Below, piece after piece: positions 21,968 through 35,840 of a DNA stretch of 64,000 nt. The translations under genes were made by a program, and so were the position numbers. The first letter of the stretch is position 1, and each line of letters begins with the position of its first letter. Source of the stretch: Larix kaempferi (lineage: Eukaryota > Streptophyta > Pinopsida > Pinales > Pinaceae); the NCBI GenBank assembly GCA_027924585.1, contig BSBM01003398.1, forward strand, positions 1-64,000, given 5' to 3'. The notes beneath the pieces were generated by a model. The model had not been told where the DNA came from and searched no databases. It was given only the letters and a program-made list of their open reading frames with translations.

Positions 21968-24900
21968 TGTTATCACCTAAACTGTAGTTACCCCTATGGA
22001 TATATCCAATCATGGATGGCAATAGGGAAGGGCAACTCAAAAGGTGCAACCACGATCACCTCGACCTCCAATATATGGTTGTCACGCTAGTCGAGGCAAC
22101 CTTCACTTTATGTTATCTAGCCCAGACAACAAAGGGGGAGACCCGATCTACTCCCGACAGGAGAGATCAAAACCAAGACACCAAATCAGGGTATTTCTAA
22201 GTGAAGTTAGGTGTATGGTTTATCCTAGACCTAAGGATGGGGTCACAAGACAAGTGAGGGGTTCAAAGAGTGTAGCTTTGGTTCATAGTTGATGTGAGAG
22301 TGACTTAAAATGTTTGAAATGAGATCTAAGATTAGAGTACTAGTTCAATGTTGGAAAATCCATTGCCTTGGGAACCATGTCCAATGCAGGGTAGTTTAGG
22401 GGTTGAATTGGGGCTAACTAGTACAAGTGACAAGCTTGACCATGATACATGATGGCTTCAAGGGTTTAGTTCACCATGCAAAGGTCAAACCACAAGTTAA
22501 TCCAACAATCTAGGAAAGTCGAATTGACTTGGAGAGAAACCAGTGCCTTGGGAATTGGGAATATGGAGTCAAAGTAGGGTTGACTTGTGGTTAAGGACTC
22601 CTATGGCATGAGACAAGTGGGCGATTAAGGTCTTGATGGATGAATGGGTCTAGATCTAGGTTTGACCAAAGTGGACCACAATCCCTTAAAATAAGGAATG
22701 CTATCCCCAAGGCAAGATTTGACAAGATGACACACTAGACCTAGGTTTTGAATTATTCCGGTTCCAAATCTCCAAAAATCTCAAGTACCCATGTCCTAGA
22801 AGTGAGTCAACTCACTTCTCCAAGGTGGTGCGACTTTACCCAAGGAGGCCAAAAATGTGGGTTAGGTGGGTCAAGACAAGTCCGATGGCACCCAAACTTT
22901 AGATCCGGGTAGGTTAGTCAAGTAGGAGTGTGGATCTATAATTTTACGGCAATCCGACGGTTAGATCTTACTAGATCTGAGTTTGAATGTACCAAGTGGT
23001 CCAAGAATGGGGTTTAAATCCCTTAAAATGTGGAATAGGGCCCACAAGGTGAAAATAAAAAAAGTAACAATCTGCAGGTATGTTATTTGATGTGTAGATT
23101 ATGGATCAAGCGGGATCTCAACTACCCACCACCTAGATCTAGGTCAACTCACAACCACCAGGAAGTGCGCCTTGCTTGAGAGAAGCTAAGTTGGCTTGGG
23201 AAGGGGGTCAAACGGAAGCCAATCCTCACCAAACTATAGATCCGGGATGCCGTGGATGCTATAGAGGTGGGTTTTCAATATTATGCCCAACAACCCACTA
23301 GATCTAGGTAGATCTGAGAAAATATAAAAATGGAGGTTTTGAAATATTTAGGGTTTTAACAGTTTATGAGCTATGCCAATGGATTGGATCAAGGTAAGAG
23401 AAAAAAACCTGTGGATCTTACCTGGGTAACCTTGTAGATGCCTTGATGATGATGATCTATGCAAACCCGATCAATTTGAGAAGCTTTGAGGTAATTTTCT
23501 ATGCAAGTTGATTTGATCCAAGAAGCCAATGCGCCCTCTCTCCTGCACAACAAACGTCAACAATATCAGATTTGATGTAATCAAGAGATAAGCCTAATGC
23601 CACAAGCGAAGTAACAGAAAGATAGCATAGATCACAATGATGCTAATGATAACCCCCTGATACAAGCGAATGCCAAAAAAGTCGATTTGAAGAAGCCTTG
23701 CAAAATCGCCCTTGTTGAAGTCGCCCTCCTGTAGACAAACAATGATTTCCAAAAAAGATAGATCTTACCACAAATTCCAAATGCTAGGTTGCAATAGACT
23801 TTCCAATCACCATCTAAGAACACCAGATGCAAAGGAGACCACAAGAGGAGACCACAAGAATTTCCACAAGAAAGTTTTTCTATACCAATAATCCAAGAGC
23901 CAAAGACCCCTTACAATGAGAGGCTCTCTCCTTTAAATAGGAAGGAGAGGCACCAAAACCCTAACCACTTTTGGAATGAGTGGCTAAGATTAAAAAATAC
24001 AAATGTATAATCAATGGTTGAGATGAGCTCTGTTGTCCGCCAACATGCACACCAGCAGCGGAAATCTTTCGAAAGCTATCTCCCTCACTGGAAAGTGGGG
24101 AGAGATGTGGCCTTGGGGGAAAGCAATGAGCCAGGTACTGTCACCTGAATCCCAGCTCCTCCGTTTAGGCAAACTCCTAACGAAGCCAAGGGGGGTAGTC
24201 CCTAAAAGAGAGTTTCACTAAGGCTCTTGTATTTATAGTGTTTTTTGGGTGTTGTGATGCGGATGGGTGTTTTTTAGGAGTTTTAAAATGAGAGACAAGA
24301 TAACGCAATCCACGTTGCAAATACAAAATGAAAGATACACTTGGGCAATAAACAGATCACTTCACATAAATATAAGCAAATACTCCAATGTTGATACTTA
24401 AGCAAGCAAAATATAAGATGAAGGACCAGTGCCTTATGGAGTCAGAAAAAAGAAGTGATTGTAAATTTGACACAAGTGCTTGAAATGGAAAGTTTGTGAG
24501 AACGTTGTGCAGCTTATCTTGGTAAATTCAAAGTTTTAATTGTCTTGATTATTAGGGCTAAAACCAAGGGTATTCAAAGAAAGTCCGGAAAAGACAATAT
24601 CAAGTGCCTCCATTCAAGGACATGTCGGGCCACCCAGTGCTCTAGCCAGGCTGCGCAATGCAAGCCAGCAAACTAGAGGCTGAACATGGAATACCGGCGC
24701 CCTCACTAAGAGATTACCCACTGAAATTATCTTATCGATCAACTTCGGATTGGTTGGTTCTGGGGGTGAAAGTTTTAATTAGATTTTCACTTGTAAATTA
24801 TCAAGTCTTCCACCTTTCTGAGTACTAGCCCAACCGTTTCCGGTTGGCAGAGCATATGGGTGTAGGACAGAAACCAAGATAAATTAATTAAGGGGTGTAT

Positions 24901-27900
24901 GAGTGAAATTTTTTATTATTAGAGAACCTTGTTCAACTCTCTGACAGAGAGCGCTCTTAACTTGGTCTTATGACCACAGTTCAAGAGACTTGCTATATTA
25001 ACAATGCCTAATGCAGGGAAATGCAAAAAGCTAAAATGCCCTCCGATAGAGGGTGCTCTTGACTTGGATTTGGCCAAGTTCAAGAGACTTTGGTTTATTT
25101 TAAGAAGCAGATAAATTGTAGTAGCAGTATATCTCAGATTGAAAAAATATTTAAACAATAAGATGACTGATCAGCGAGATACAAATACTATTAACAACAC
25201 CACTTGCGAAATAAAATGAAACTGAGTAAATCTAGTGTTCTACCACACAATATTTAATCTACTAGGTGGGATTGATCTCCGAACAAGATCAACCACTAGA
25301 AACGCCTGCACTTGAGAACCTCCAGCTAGCTGAAAGCTCTACCAAGGAAACCGACGGGGAAGGAAGAGTAACCACAAATTATGTGGTCCTACCCTTGAGA
25401 CAAAATCTCAAGGATACAACTTCCGGTCGAAGGCTTTGGAAGAGAGACAAGATAATAGTAGATGCAAAAAATAAAACTAAACTACCGAAGAGTCTCTTTC
25501 ACGTCAAAGACCCTACTCGGGAGAGCATGGGGGTAAGTAAATATGGAAGATAAGCAAAATGACTTATTGAAGTGAAATTAAACTAAGAGCATATGAAAAT
25601 GATCTAACTAAGCCAAACCACAAAACCCAACACTCTTCCCCAAATGGGGAAGAAGACCAAAGATGGAGGACCTTTCCACTACAAGTTTTATTAATCTTTT
25701 ACAAGTGCCTCAAGGGAAAATCCTTGAAAGGTCTTTGATGGCTATCTAAAAACAACTTATAAAAATAAAAATAAAAATTGAAGCCCTTAATGGCTTTTAC
25801 AAAGGATAAGAAGGTGTATCTTGAAATATGTCTTATGAGGCTTGATTTCTCCTTCTCTCTTTGATTTGATCTTTTTGATTTAAGAGATCTTTCTCTTCCC
25901 AAAATCCTACCACAAGGATAAGCCAATAACTCATGCACCCATTAGCGTTAGAAATCTAATCAAACTTTGAACAATCGAGTCTAAGTTTGCAAAATAAGAC
26001 TAAAACATGAAAAGCATGAGATTTTGTCTTGAAATCTTAACTATGGTAAAACGGACCAGCAAGCTAAAATGCCCCAAAATATGGTGGGAATGAGAATGCA
26101 ACCACAAAATTTTACACTAACCTATATGCCAACTTTCCTACTTTGAAATGGAATTACAAAACTTAAAGGAAAAAGACTAAATGCAAGCCCTAAATGACCC
26201 TTTGATATGCCTAACTTAAATTTCAAATGCATAAATTTTGATTTTACAAGAGAAATCTAGCCACAAACTTTCCAAAAGTGCAACTAGCTAACAGTTTGAG
26301 ATCTTAAACAAAAAACTAACAACTAACTAAGCATAGAAATTACATAAACTGCTTACTAACTTGTTGTTTTGATGTGTTTTTTAAAGGTGGATGAAAGCTA
26401 GAAGTAGGGCAAAACAAAAATGGGAAAGAAGGGAGAGCGAATGGAATGATGGCAAAGGAAACCCGGATGAGATGGATGAAGGGAGAAGATGAATGGGAGG
26501 AAAGCCAAAGGGTGAAGGATCTAAGGCCTAACTCTAGTAACCAAGTTTGAAAGTGAAGTTTTTGATTGATGAGAAACCTGAGAAGAGCTCTCTAGCTTTC
26601 TTAAGATGAAAAGATCTTGAGATTATTGTAGATCCTGCAACCACAAAGTGTTAGGCCAAAACTTGAAGATGAACAAGGGCTTGATGCAACCGAGCTCTTA
26701 CCCCTCTTCACTTTAAGCAACACCTAATCACAACCCAAACCACTCAACCAACAAGTGAGATCAACAATGCTAGTATGCTAGAAATATCAAGATTAGATCA
26801 ACAATTTGTATAACCAACTACTCATGTCCATTTAGATCTTGATAAACTATGCATAAATAACCAACTTAAATTATAAATGGTTACTCTATTGTACTAAAAA
26901 TAGTCCTCACAAGCTAGCCATTGATCAAATACTATGCATAATTAAGAGATGGGTTTAGAGAAGATGTCACCTCAACAAGAGATGAATTCACACCAAACAT
27001 TGAAAGCTCATGGACCTCCAAAGTCGAAATCTTTATTGAAAATATTAAGCCAAAGCATGTTACAAATTTGTGTAGAGTAATCTTGCATCAAAGTCTCCAT
27101 GAGATAATAGCCCAAATGGGCCTCTCTTTATAGTCTAAAACTACTAGCTAACCCTAGGTCGAATTAGTAATGAGCATGGAGGTCGAATCCCAATCAATTA
27201 GTGGCTTGGAAAACAATCACAGGTTAGAGTCGAGTTTGAGGTTGGTAGGAGTGGGCATGTGGAAAACTCGACTTTGGGGTAGGTTGAGATTGAAAGCATT
27301 GCCCAAATCAATGAAGGGAGCCAAGCTTTAGGATAAGGTGAGTCATGAGGGCGCCCACTCTACATTGAATGCAAAACCACCAACCCAATCATCAAATGCC
27401 AACACATAAAATCGAATTTAGCATGGAGAGGGCGAATTTACTTGAGTGGATAATCTTCTGGTGACTGGATGGTTGACTGGGAGTGCTTGGAGTTGATTGG
27501 AATCTTCCTAAATGCTCATTGCCATGTCATTTAGCCCTTTATTTTAATCAAATTGATTAATTTTGGAGAGATTTGGATTATCTCCAAAATATTCAATTTT
27601 ATTATTTTAATTAATAATTTCTCTGTAAATGACTTTTCAGAGAAAATATTAATTATGAGGCCGAATTGACATCCGAAAGTTGGGTTTAGCTGCTCCATGG
27701 GTCATGTGTGATTTTTGGCTTACCATCAAACACTAAGTTCGGACCCCGGATGACTGACATAATTACAGACTCAAATTTCTCTATTTAAACTATAGAGAAA
27801 TTTAATTAAAATTTAAAAAATAATTAAAAATTAAAAACCCCAATTTCGACGCATCAGGTAAATTTTTTTCGAAATTTTTTATGGGGGTCCTAGAGACCTA

Positions 27901-30789
27901 GGACATGACCAAAACCTATTCTAATAGTGTCTAATAGGTTTATACATTATAGTTGGATCCTAATAACCCCCCATGGCCAAATTTCCAAAATCGGGCATTC
28001 CAGCTTTGGAGGAAGCAGGAGAAAAACCAAGAGATTACATTTCGCCTGAAGCAAAGTATAATCTGACGGTGAAAAAACTCCCTGGAATACCTTAGTTGTT
28101 TAATCCAGTCATGGGGAACCGAGCCACTCAGACCCTACTAGCACACTTTGATACAAACCCCCATGGGGCCATGGTCATGTCGACTCAAAAACAAAACTGG
28201 CTAGCCAAAACTGGCTAGACCCAAGAATATGAAACCCAGATACTCTGGAAGTGAACACTGATGTGTTCCAACACTGGCGGCTCAATAAGGTTTCAACTAT
28301 TGTACAAATCAGTTGATAACAAGCTCAACAATAAAATACATGGATCGCTAATAAAATATTATGTGAGTGGACCAAATCGCCCTAGAAGAGGGGAATCCCA
28401 CCAAATCATGATGACAAAATATAATAGGAGGCTTATGGTGGGTTCAAGGGTAATTTTATCCCTCCTTGGTCAATCCCCATAGCACAATAATCATAAAATA
28501 ATACCAAATGTACCAAATCGTGCCTCCATGGTCAAATCATAGGCCTCAAAAAGACCTCAGAAATCCTCAGAAAATGCCATAAGTGATGGATGCGGGCCCT
28601 GATGAAGCTGAAACTGCTGGAGAAGGTGTGGAGGACCCCGATCTATCATCACTGATCATCCCATGCCATAACATTGCCTCAGTAGCCCAAATCGATTTCC
28701 TCAATAGCCATTTCTACCAATCCTGAAATGCCTCAAAAAGCGTGAAACTGCCCCAAACTGCCTCCTGGAGTGCCTGCGCTGTCAAGGTGAGGGAACCAGT
28801 GTGTCCGGGAGGGGGGGTAATATGGTAAAAACAAGTGGCTAGACCACCCCCTCCATCATCAGCGCCCTAGGTCAACCGGATAAAAATCACATTTGCTCTG
28901 ACAAGGCCTCCGACAGACCAAAACTGCACTGGGATAGCCTACTGAGGCTCAATCATCACTGTAAGTGCCCGGAACTGAAAACAAACTGTCTCATTGGACT
29001 CAGAAGGTCCAAATCCATCCAATATGTGTACTCATACACCATATGAGTCTCTGCATGATCAAAATATATATCCAATATACCGGAGCAGGGCCAATAATAA
29101 TAATTTGTAAATGATCAAATACTGTTGTAAACCAAGAATCATCATCATAACCCTGTAGCTGCTACATAGAATCATCATGTATGTATACATAGACCATATA
29201 TCATCTATCCATGTCATCATAAGGTCCAACCAAGTCAACATGACCCAATATAACTCAAACCATCATCATAAGCTGCTGCAAAGTGTCCAAGGTTAATGCA
29301 TGCTCTACAACTTATTCAAATAACAATTATAGCACAAAGTAATCACTACTGGCGATCTAAATCCAAATATATAATGTCATTAATTATTATTATTACTCAG
29401 ACTAGACTTTCAAGATCATACTCACTTCATAGCTGTGATCAATTTGCTAGTGAAGGGTGAAGGTTAAAATAGCTGGCTAGGCTGAGGGATGACTTGACTG
29501 ACTTAACTTTGTGACACTTTGGCAAGGGAAAGGGGATACACACCATAGTATATACTGAATGAGCAATAACACAAGGAATGGCGGTGTCTCACAAATGGAT
29601 GAGTTGTTCAAAGAAGGTTTATTCACCTTCACAGATGCGCACAATCCATAATACAAATAAGGCCAGCAATTGTTTAGATATAGCATTTAAGTTCTATTGC
29701 TTTTTGGGCCTGAAGTTTCCATAGCCTTGATCTATGTGTGTTTATAAACACATTGCATAGATTTACATTTATTTTAGGCTTTCTGCTACAGGTGTGTTTT
29801 TAAGGCACTTGTTTACCTAAGCACTTCTAGGTGTGTCATGGATAGCTTGTTTACCTAGGTATTTATTTTCCAAAAGATATAACATTTTATTTTCATAGCC
29901 ATTTTCATTTGGCATGCCTTTCATTCATGTGTGTTTAGAAACACATTGCATGAATGGGCTTTTCATACAAGATATAGCATTTCATTTTTCCAGATTTTGT
30001 ATTCATGGCAGCACTAAAAGTTTCAGGTTTAGCCAACACAACTTTAGTGACTAGGGGGAATTCACAAGGAACTCCAACTCACCATAGGTAAGTTTTGTCA
30101 CCAACTCAGAGTCGAGACACAATAAACAGGGAAGCTCATCCAATACAGAGGCTACAGTGGGGAAAAGATCCTCCATGTCACTAGTCAAGTAGTAAGTCAG
30201 GGTGATAAACTAAAAGGTAGGCCATGGATGGATGAAGACAATGAATAATGGAGCCGACACTAGCAAGCCAAGGTATGGTGGAATGATCACCTCTATTCTC
30301 CCTAAGGAGGGTAAAACCAATGAGTATGAATAGTGAACTTCTAAGTTTGAGTAGGGACAATAATATATATATAATAAGATCAACCAAGTCCACATATCTA
30401 TATGATCGCCAGATCATGATACTAAGTGCTAAGACATGCTATAAGAATAAATATAAAAGCAATATAACCATGACACAATGATATACCTGCTGAGTCATAT
30501 ACCTGACTGCTCATCAACCTGTACCATCATCTGTCCTCTAAAATTGCTGCTGTAACTCTGGGCACTACTGCCTGCTCTGTACCAATGGTATAATGGCTAC
30601 ATCGGTCATCTCTCTGAGTGTCCTGAGACTCAGTCATGGCATGGGGAATACATACTGCTGTCCACAATCTGATAGTGATCCAATATAGATGCTCATCTCA
30701 GCATCTCACATGTAGGGGAACTGGCTGAATAGTGTACTGGCATCAGAAAAATAATGTATGGTAGCCCGGCTACTATAAATGTGATAACA
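21968..30789 (-). repeat. F1 LTR of element B, 5' LTR, split by a solo LTR
   Basis: It starts TGTTATCACC and ends GTGATAACA. Its own sequence is 21968-24030 plus 28327-30789, about 4.5 kb, after removing the insertion 24031-28321 and one TSD copy. A TATA candidate is at 23932-23939. Compared with the left LTR it has a 50-bp deletion near 29228. Confidence 0.88.
24031..28321 (-). mobile_element. Diverged F2-like solo LTR (4291 bp), TSD AGCTC
   Basis: It begins TGTTGTCCGCC and ends GTTGATAACA, flanked by AGCTC at 24026-24030 and 28322-28326. The first 200 bp (GAAGCCAAGGGGGGTAGTCC) and last 350 bp (ATTCCAGCTTTGGAGGA, CCTGGAATACC) align with the F2 LTRs at 50447-54231 and 58865-62393, but the middle is much diverged. 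No internal region is present, so it is a solo LTR. A minus-strand TATAAA is at 27127-27132. Short open frames within (for example 25266-25553) look incidental. Confidence 0.85.
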
Positions 30790-32256
30790 GGTCTCTTGGC
30801 ATTTTTGGACTTGAAAAGAAGAGAAAAATGTTGTTGCTCTTGCTTGGCTCTTGGGTGATACTCTTGTGAAATTGTTGATTGCCATACCATCTTGATGCAC
30901 TAGTGTATATTGTAGGTTGTTTCCAACATTATTTCTCACCGTTGTTTTGCAGCTAGCACAAAGTCTTGGAGGAGGGCGAACCATTTGGCTGCCACTGCTA
31001 CTCCACTCTCCGGATTGGCCACAAAAGGGAAGTGTTTTTTCCATTTTCAGCCAAGCATTTCTCTCATTTTTATTTGTGTTGCTGTATATTTCACTTATTT
31101 GTCAATACTAATTTGATTTATTGTCCATTAGTGTTGGCAGGCAAGGAGGACAAGTTGGTGGGGACTGAGCAGTTCGATTTCACCTGGGGACTTTTGCAAT
31201 ACGCTCTATTTGATCTTCGGGATGTACAAACCTCATCAAAATCCAAGATATCAGCTGGTTCCAAGTAGGTGTTACATCTTCTTCTCTTGTATTTCAATTT
31301 CTAGTTTGCTGAAGAGAGAAAACTCACTAAAACCCCTAAAAATTAAAATCTACAAAATCCACCGTTAGAATTTATTTATCTTGTAAACCCATTAATGAAA
31401 TGTACTTAAAAAGCTTAAATCCAAAGTTTCATTCATTTTAGACTCCATTTGCCCATAGGATCAACACTAGTCCATTTGGCAAAAACGCCCCCTAGGGGCG
31501 TTTTTTTCTTTAAACCTGTTTGGGTCAGTTTGGGGTTATGGGTACTTGAGATTCGGTTTCAGAACGTCTTTTTACCTTAAATAAACAAGTGCCGTTGGCT
31601 GGAAGTGAGCATAAACGCTAATTTTACTATGCCCTATGTCCATTTATCCACTACTTCACCCATTCCCCTAGGGCAGTTTCACTTCACTTCTTGCTGGTTT
31701 GTTTTTCTTGTTTTAAATCAGCTAAGTAATCAATTTATAATTGCTAGAAGATGTGTTTCAATTGCTTAATGAACTGCTGCCATGTTTGAGTAAATCATAA
31801 CGAGCTTCATTCCCCATAGACAGGATTTCCAGTCACTCTTCTAGTCAATTTCTGTTTGCTGATTTAGTTTCTAGCCTTCTAAATCTTCAAAGAATTCATC
31901 ATTTAACACTTATAATCAGATCCGAGATCATTTCATTCAGTGTATTTTCTAATCCTTAATCTCGATCTCACTAGGCTGGAAGAAACCTCACGCTTGGTCA
32001 TCCATCGTGCTTCTTGCTTTGTCAATCGTTTGGGTTTGGGTGCCTGACTGTTGAGTCTCAACCATCACTGGTTGAGTGGGGTCTCCCCCCTGACTTGGGT
32101 ACATGCCTCATTTGAAGTGACAATAGCCTTATCCGGTGTGACTTCCGTTCTTTGAGTGGAGAACCTGGCTATTGCTGGTTACACCTTCCTAGCTGTTCAC
32201 CTCTACCATCCCTATTGGGACACCTATCACCAACAGCTAGAGTTTGTTTGATAACA
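30790..32256 (+). repeat. F3 3' LTR of element D, right segment
   Basis: This continues the LTR begun at 12784 and ends GAGTTTGTTTGATAACA. It aligns in reverse with 34107-35600 of the F3 solo LTR through ACAAAAGGGAAGTG, GGGTACTTGAGAT and the final GGTTACACCTTCCTAG...AACA stretch. Some F3 sequence is missing at the joint with element B. Confidence 0.78.
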
Positions 32257-33000
32257 ATAGGCTTCATTAATTTTGCTAAGTTCGGAATAAATTGTCTAAT
32301 AAAGTTGATTTTCCCGTTGAATGACTGTAAGGCCTTCTTGTTAGTAGGCAAAGGAACGTTTTTAATGGCTTCTACCCTCTCTGAGTCAATCTTGACCCCA
32401 TCTTTTGATATGATGTGACCAAGTAACTTCCCCTCATCAACACCTAAGACAGATTTGGATGGGTTTAAAGATACACCGAATTTTCGACATCTTTCAAAGA
32501 TTTGTCTTAAGTGGCTAACGCAATCAGTTCTTTCTTTGGAAAAGACTGTGAGCTCATCCTGATATATTTCTATTATTTTTCTGATTAGCTCACCGAAAGC
32601 ATAATCCATGGATCTTGGAAAAGTTGCCCCAACATTAAGCAATCCAAAAGGAATTCTGAGATATTTGAAAGTACTCCAAGGGGTAGTAAAGGTTGTCTTA
32701 TGTGTATCTTCTTCGTTGACCACTACCTGGTTATAACCCCAAAAAGACATCCCACATTGACATCATTCTCGATCCAGTTACCCTTTGAAGTAAAGTTTCC
32801 ATATTGGGGACAGGGTAGTTATCTTTTAAGCATGCCCAATTTAGGTTTCTAAAATCAATGCAAAGTCTTAGATTCCCATTTTTCTTTCTTACAACAACTA
32901 GATTTGAGCACCATGAAGAGTGTCTAGTTGGGGCTATGATTCCTGCAGCTAGCATTTTCTGAAGCTCCTTTAGAACAATGGGGGCCACCTTAGGGTTCAT
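32257..33000 (-). pseudogene. Reverse transcriptase domain of element G, frameshifted and truncated
   Basis: It is in two frames. The first (33000-32731) has LQKMLAAGIIAPTRHSSW and LCIDFRNLNWACLKDNYPVP, the fingers and first catalytic region. A one-base shift near 32737 leads to the second (32750-32257) with GYNQVVVNEEDTHKTTF, PFGLLNVGATFPR and the active-site box IYQDEL. The box should be YxDD, so the second aspartate is replaced by glutamate. It then continues with LNPSKSVLGVDEGKLLGHI and breaks at MKPI, where element D is inserted. Residues read left of 32257 in this frame are antisense F3 LTR, not RT. Confidence 0.9.
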
Positions 33001-33012
33001 CTGTCTTAACTT

Positions 33013-34106
33013 CTATCGAAAAGGCTTGGCATTTTCTTTCAAAGGGATAGTATGTTGGAAGACATCTTCCCGATATGACTTGAGCTCATCATATGAAAAG
33101 GCAAAAACATCCCGATATTCCCGAACTAGGCTTATAAGGTCATTTCTTTCCTTTTCACTTGTACCCTTACCAATTTTGATTATCTTAGGTTCAGTTTTAG
33201 TCCCAATGTTGATCTCTATATGATTTGCAGCCTTTAATATTTCCTTTTTTGGCTTATGCCTATCTTGTTTGTCAAAAATGTGTTTCCATTCAACTATACC
33301 CTTAGGTATTGCATTCCAAAGGTTATCCTCTTCTTCCTTATAATCATATTTCTCTTCCTTATAACCTATCTTACAATTAGTGAACTCCTGGACATTGTGT
33401 ATGAATCTAAGGATTTGCTTATCATCTTTGAAAACCTGCCAATGATCTACATTATCCGGGATGGATGGTCTGAAATTGATCTCAAATTTTCCTTGACCCT
33501 TGATTAATTCTTTAGTTGGCTGAAGGGTTGAGGCTGCTACCGCTAGTTGATCTGCTTCCTTGTTTTCTTCCCTAGGTACTGACATGATGTTTATGGCATC
33601 AAATAGTTCCATTGTATCCCAACATGCATTCCTATACTTCTTTAGCCTTTCACTCTTGATTTGACAAATAACTAAGTCTAAATCTCCTTTAATAGTTAAA
33701 ATTTTAATTCCCATGTCCTTAGCTATTTCTAGGCCCTGCAAGAGCGCTTCATACTCTGCAACATTATTGGATGCATCAAACTCAAGTCTGAAAGCAAAAT
33801 TGAAAGTTTGTTGAGATGGAGAAGTAATAACAATTCCAGCACCCTTCCCTGATCTAGAAAATGCACCATCAAAACTCATCTTCCATATTCCATTTTCTCT
33901 ATCATCCTTTATCTTTTCTTTAATGGGAGCTAATGCGTTTGCAAAAATAGAATAATTACCAGAATTGTCCGCCTCATGAACATATTCATTATCTAACACA
34001 TTAGGGTCTTATTCATTATCTAACACATTAGGGTCTTCAACATGGAATTTCTTTTCCTTTTCTCTATACAACCTAACATGAGCATCTTCATTAGCTGGAA
34101 TCATGG
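33013..34106 (-). pseudogene. RNase H domain and linker N-terminal to RT, element G
   Basis: Counting from the Met at 33999, an RNase H fold is seen at residues 39-155: MSFDGAF (D44), NNVAEYEAL (E82), IKGDLDLV (D106) and NKEADQLA (D150), so all four acidic catalytic residues are kept. About 170 residues of charged linker follow, then the start of RT. One stop separates it from the RT frame near 33011 (TAG where related elements have Gln). Upstream, 34000-34106 continues the protease-linked frame, with one stop made by a 27-bp tandem duplication. The domain order PR, RNase H, RT differs from the usual RT, RNase H order. Confidence 0.85.
33981..34038. repeat. 27-bp tandem duplication within pol of element G
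   Basis: ATTCATTATCTAACACATTAG occurs twice, 27 bp apart. The unit is nine codons, so frame is kept, but the joint creates a TAA stop on the minus strand just upstream of the RNase H domain. Confidence 0.8.
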
Positions 34107-35840
34107 TGTTATCACACAAACTCTAGTTGTTTAAAGAGGGATATCCCAACAGGGATGGTAGAGGATGAACAACCAGGAAGGTGTAACCAACAGTAGCCAG
34201 GTCCTCTGTCCAAGGGACAGAAGTCACACCGGACAAGGCCACAGTCACTTTAGACAAGGCTCAAAGCCAAGTCAAGGGGAAGACCCACTCAACCGGTGAA
34301 GGTTGAGACTCAACAATTAGACACCCTAAACCCAAAAGATAATCAAAACAATAAGCGAGATGGATGAATGAAGGTGAGAATACTTCCAGCCTAGTAGAAT
34401 CGGGATCCTGAAATGAGAAGATAGTCTATGGGAGATGAAATCAGATCCGATAAAGAGTATAATGATAAACAATTGGGAGATCTTAAGGCTGGAATCTAAA
34501 TCAGAAAATATAAAACAACTAGAAGAGTGGCTGAGAATTCTACCTATGGGGAAGTGAAGCATATGGTGACTACTCGAGCATGGCAGAAACAAATTAAGTG
34601 ATTTAAACATGTCTTCTAGTGATTATATAGTGTTTGATTGGCTGATTTAAAAATGGAAAAAAGGACCAGCAAGAAGTGAAGTGAACAGCCCTAGGGGACT
34701 GGGTTAAGCAGTGGACATATGGACCTAGGGCAGTGAAAAAAAGGCGTTTAAACTCACTTCCAGCTACTGATACTTGATATCCCAAGGTAAAAAGATGTTA
34801 TAAAATATATTATCAAGTACCCATAACCCAGAAATTGACCCAGAGGCGTGATTTGCAGTTTTGCCCAGGTAGGGCGAAATCAATGATGGACTAGTGCCTG
34901 GTTCTATGGGCATATGGAGTCAAAATGCAATGAAATTTTAGATGTGGCTATTTAATGACATTTCATTAGTAGGTTTTGAAGAACTAAGAGTTTTGACGGT
35001 TGAAAATGAAAATATTGATTTTTAGGGTTTTTATTATGTTTTTGCAGCTTAACATTTACAAGAAAATGAGAACAAGAGAGATCAACGGTTATTGCCGACC
35101 TGAAGCAAAGGAGATGGAGAGTTTGATGAGGAAACGAATGCTGGATGCCAAGTGTTGAGCAACAGTGCCTTTCCCTTGAGCGTTTTGGAGCAGCCAGTTG
35201 TCCAAGTGCGCCTCTGTACCTGCCAAAGAGAGACACAAATTAGTAACTGAGGCAAATAACAAGGAAATACAAGCAAATAATGACAAATAATAAAGGAAAG
35301 CAAGATAATAGCATAAGTTTTACTTCCCTTTTGCAGAAATCCGTAGAGAAAACCCAACGTGGAGCTGTTGGTTCAATGGCTGTGCCTCTCTCTAGTGGTC
35401 GTTTTCACCTGCAAGTTAGCTTGGACAAGAAAAGAAATGGGAATAGCTCACTATCACTCAACAATACTCCAACAATACGCCAATAATCCACATCAAAACA
35501 CTCCACAACACATATGCACAAGAAGGTGAAGAAGATGTCTCTCAAGAGCTCAATAGCAAATCTCAAAATGTCAAGAAGAAATACAATGGAGAGAGTCCGT
35601 TCTCTTATAGAGATGGCTCAAACTCAAAATAGGTTTCCCCCCAAAATGAAGGGTTGAGATCAATCCCCAACCATCAAAATCGAGTGGTGGAGATTGTCTC
35701 TAGGAGGGGGGTGCGAATTGCCCCAAGAGAAGCGCACATGTGGAGGAGAGGGGCCCATTGTGGGCCATACAATACACAAGGTGGAGTTGAGGGGGTGTCT
35801 ATGGGATGTTTTATCCCCCCAACACTATACATATGGTCCC

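Larger units (their letters stand above)
15043..30789 (-). mobile_element. F1 element B, 5'-truncated on the map, with nested insertion
   Basis: It has LTR (15043-19328), internal region (19329-21967) and LTR (21968-30789, split by the solo LTR at 24031-28321) on the minus strand. It is clearly diverged from array A in both LTR and internal region. The left LTR lacks its first roughly 300 bp and the expected TSD next to it, so a deletion removed the border together with some F3 sequence. The right border abuts GGTCT. Confidence 0.82.
12017..32256 (+). mobile_element. F3 element D, 3' part (integrase end, UTR, 3' LTR), interrupted
   Basis: This plus-strand Ty3/gypsy element is the host of the F1 array on its left. 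Only its integrase C-terminus, 3' UTR and 3' LTR are in the window. The 3' LTR starts at 12784 and ends at 32256 with GTTTGATAACA; F1 element B (15043-30789) is inserted in it. It abuts ATAGG at 32257-32261, the likely TSD, inside the RT gene of element G. It represents the autonomous relative of F1. Confidence 0.8.
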
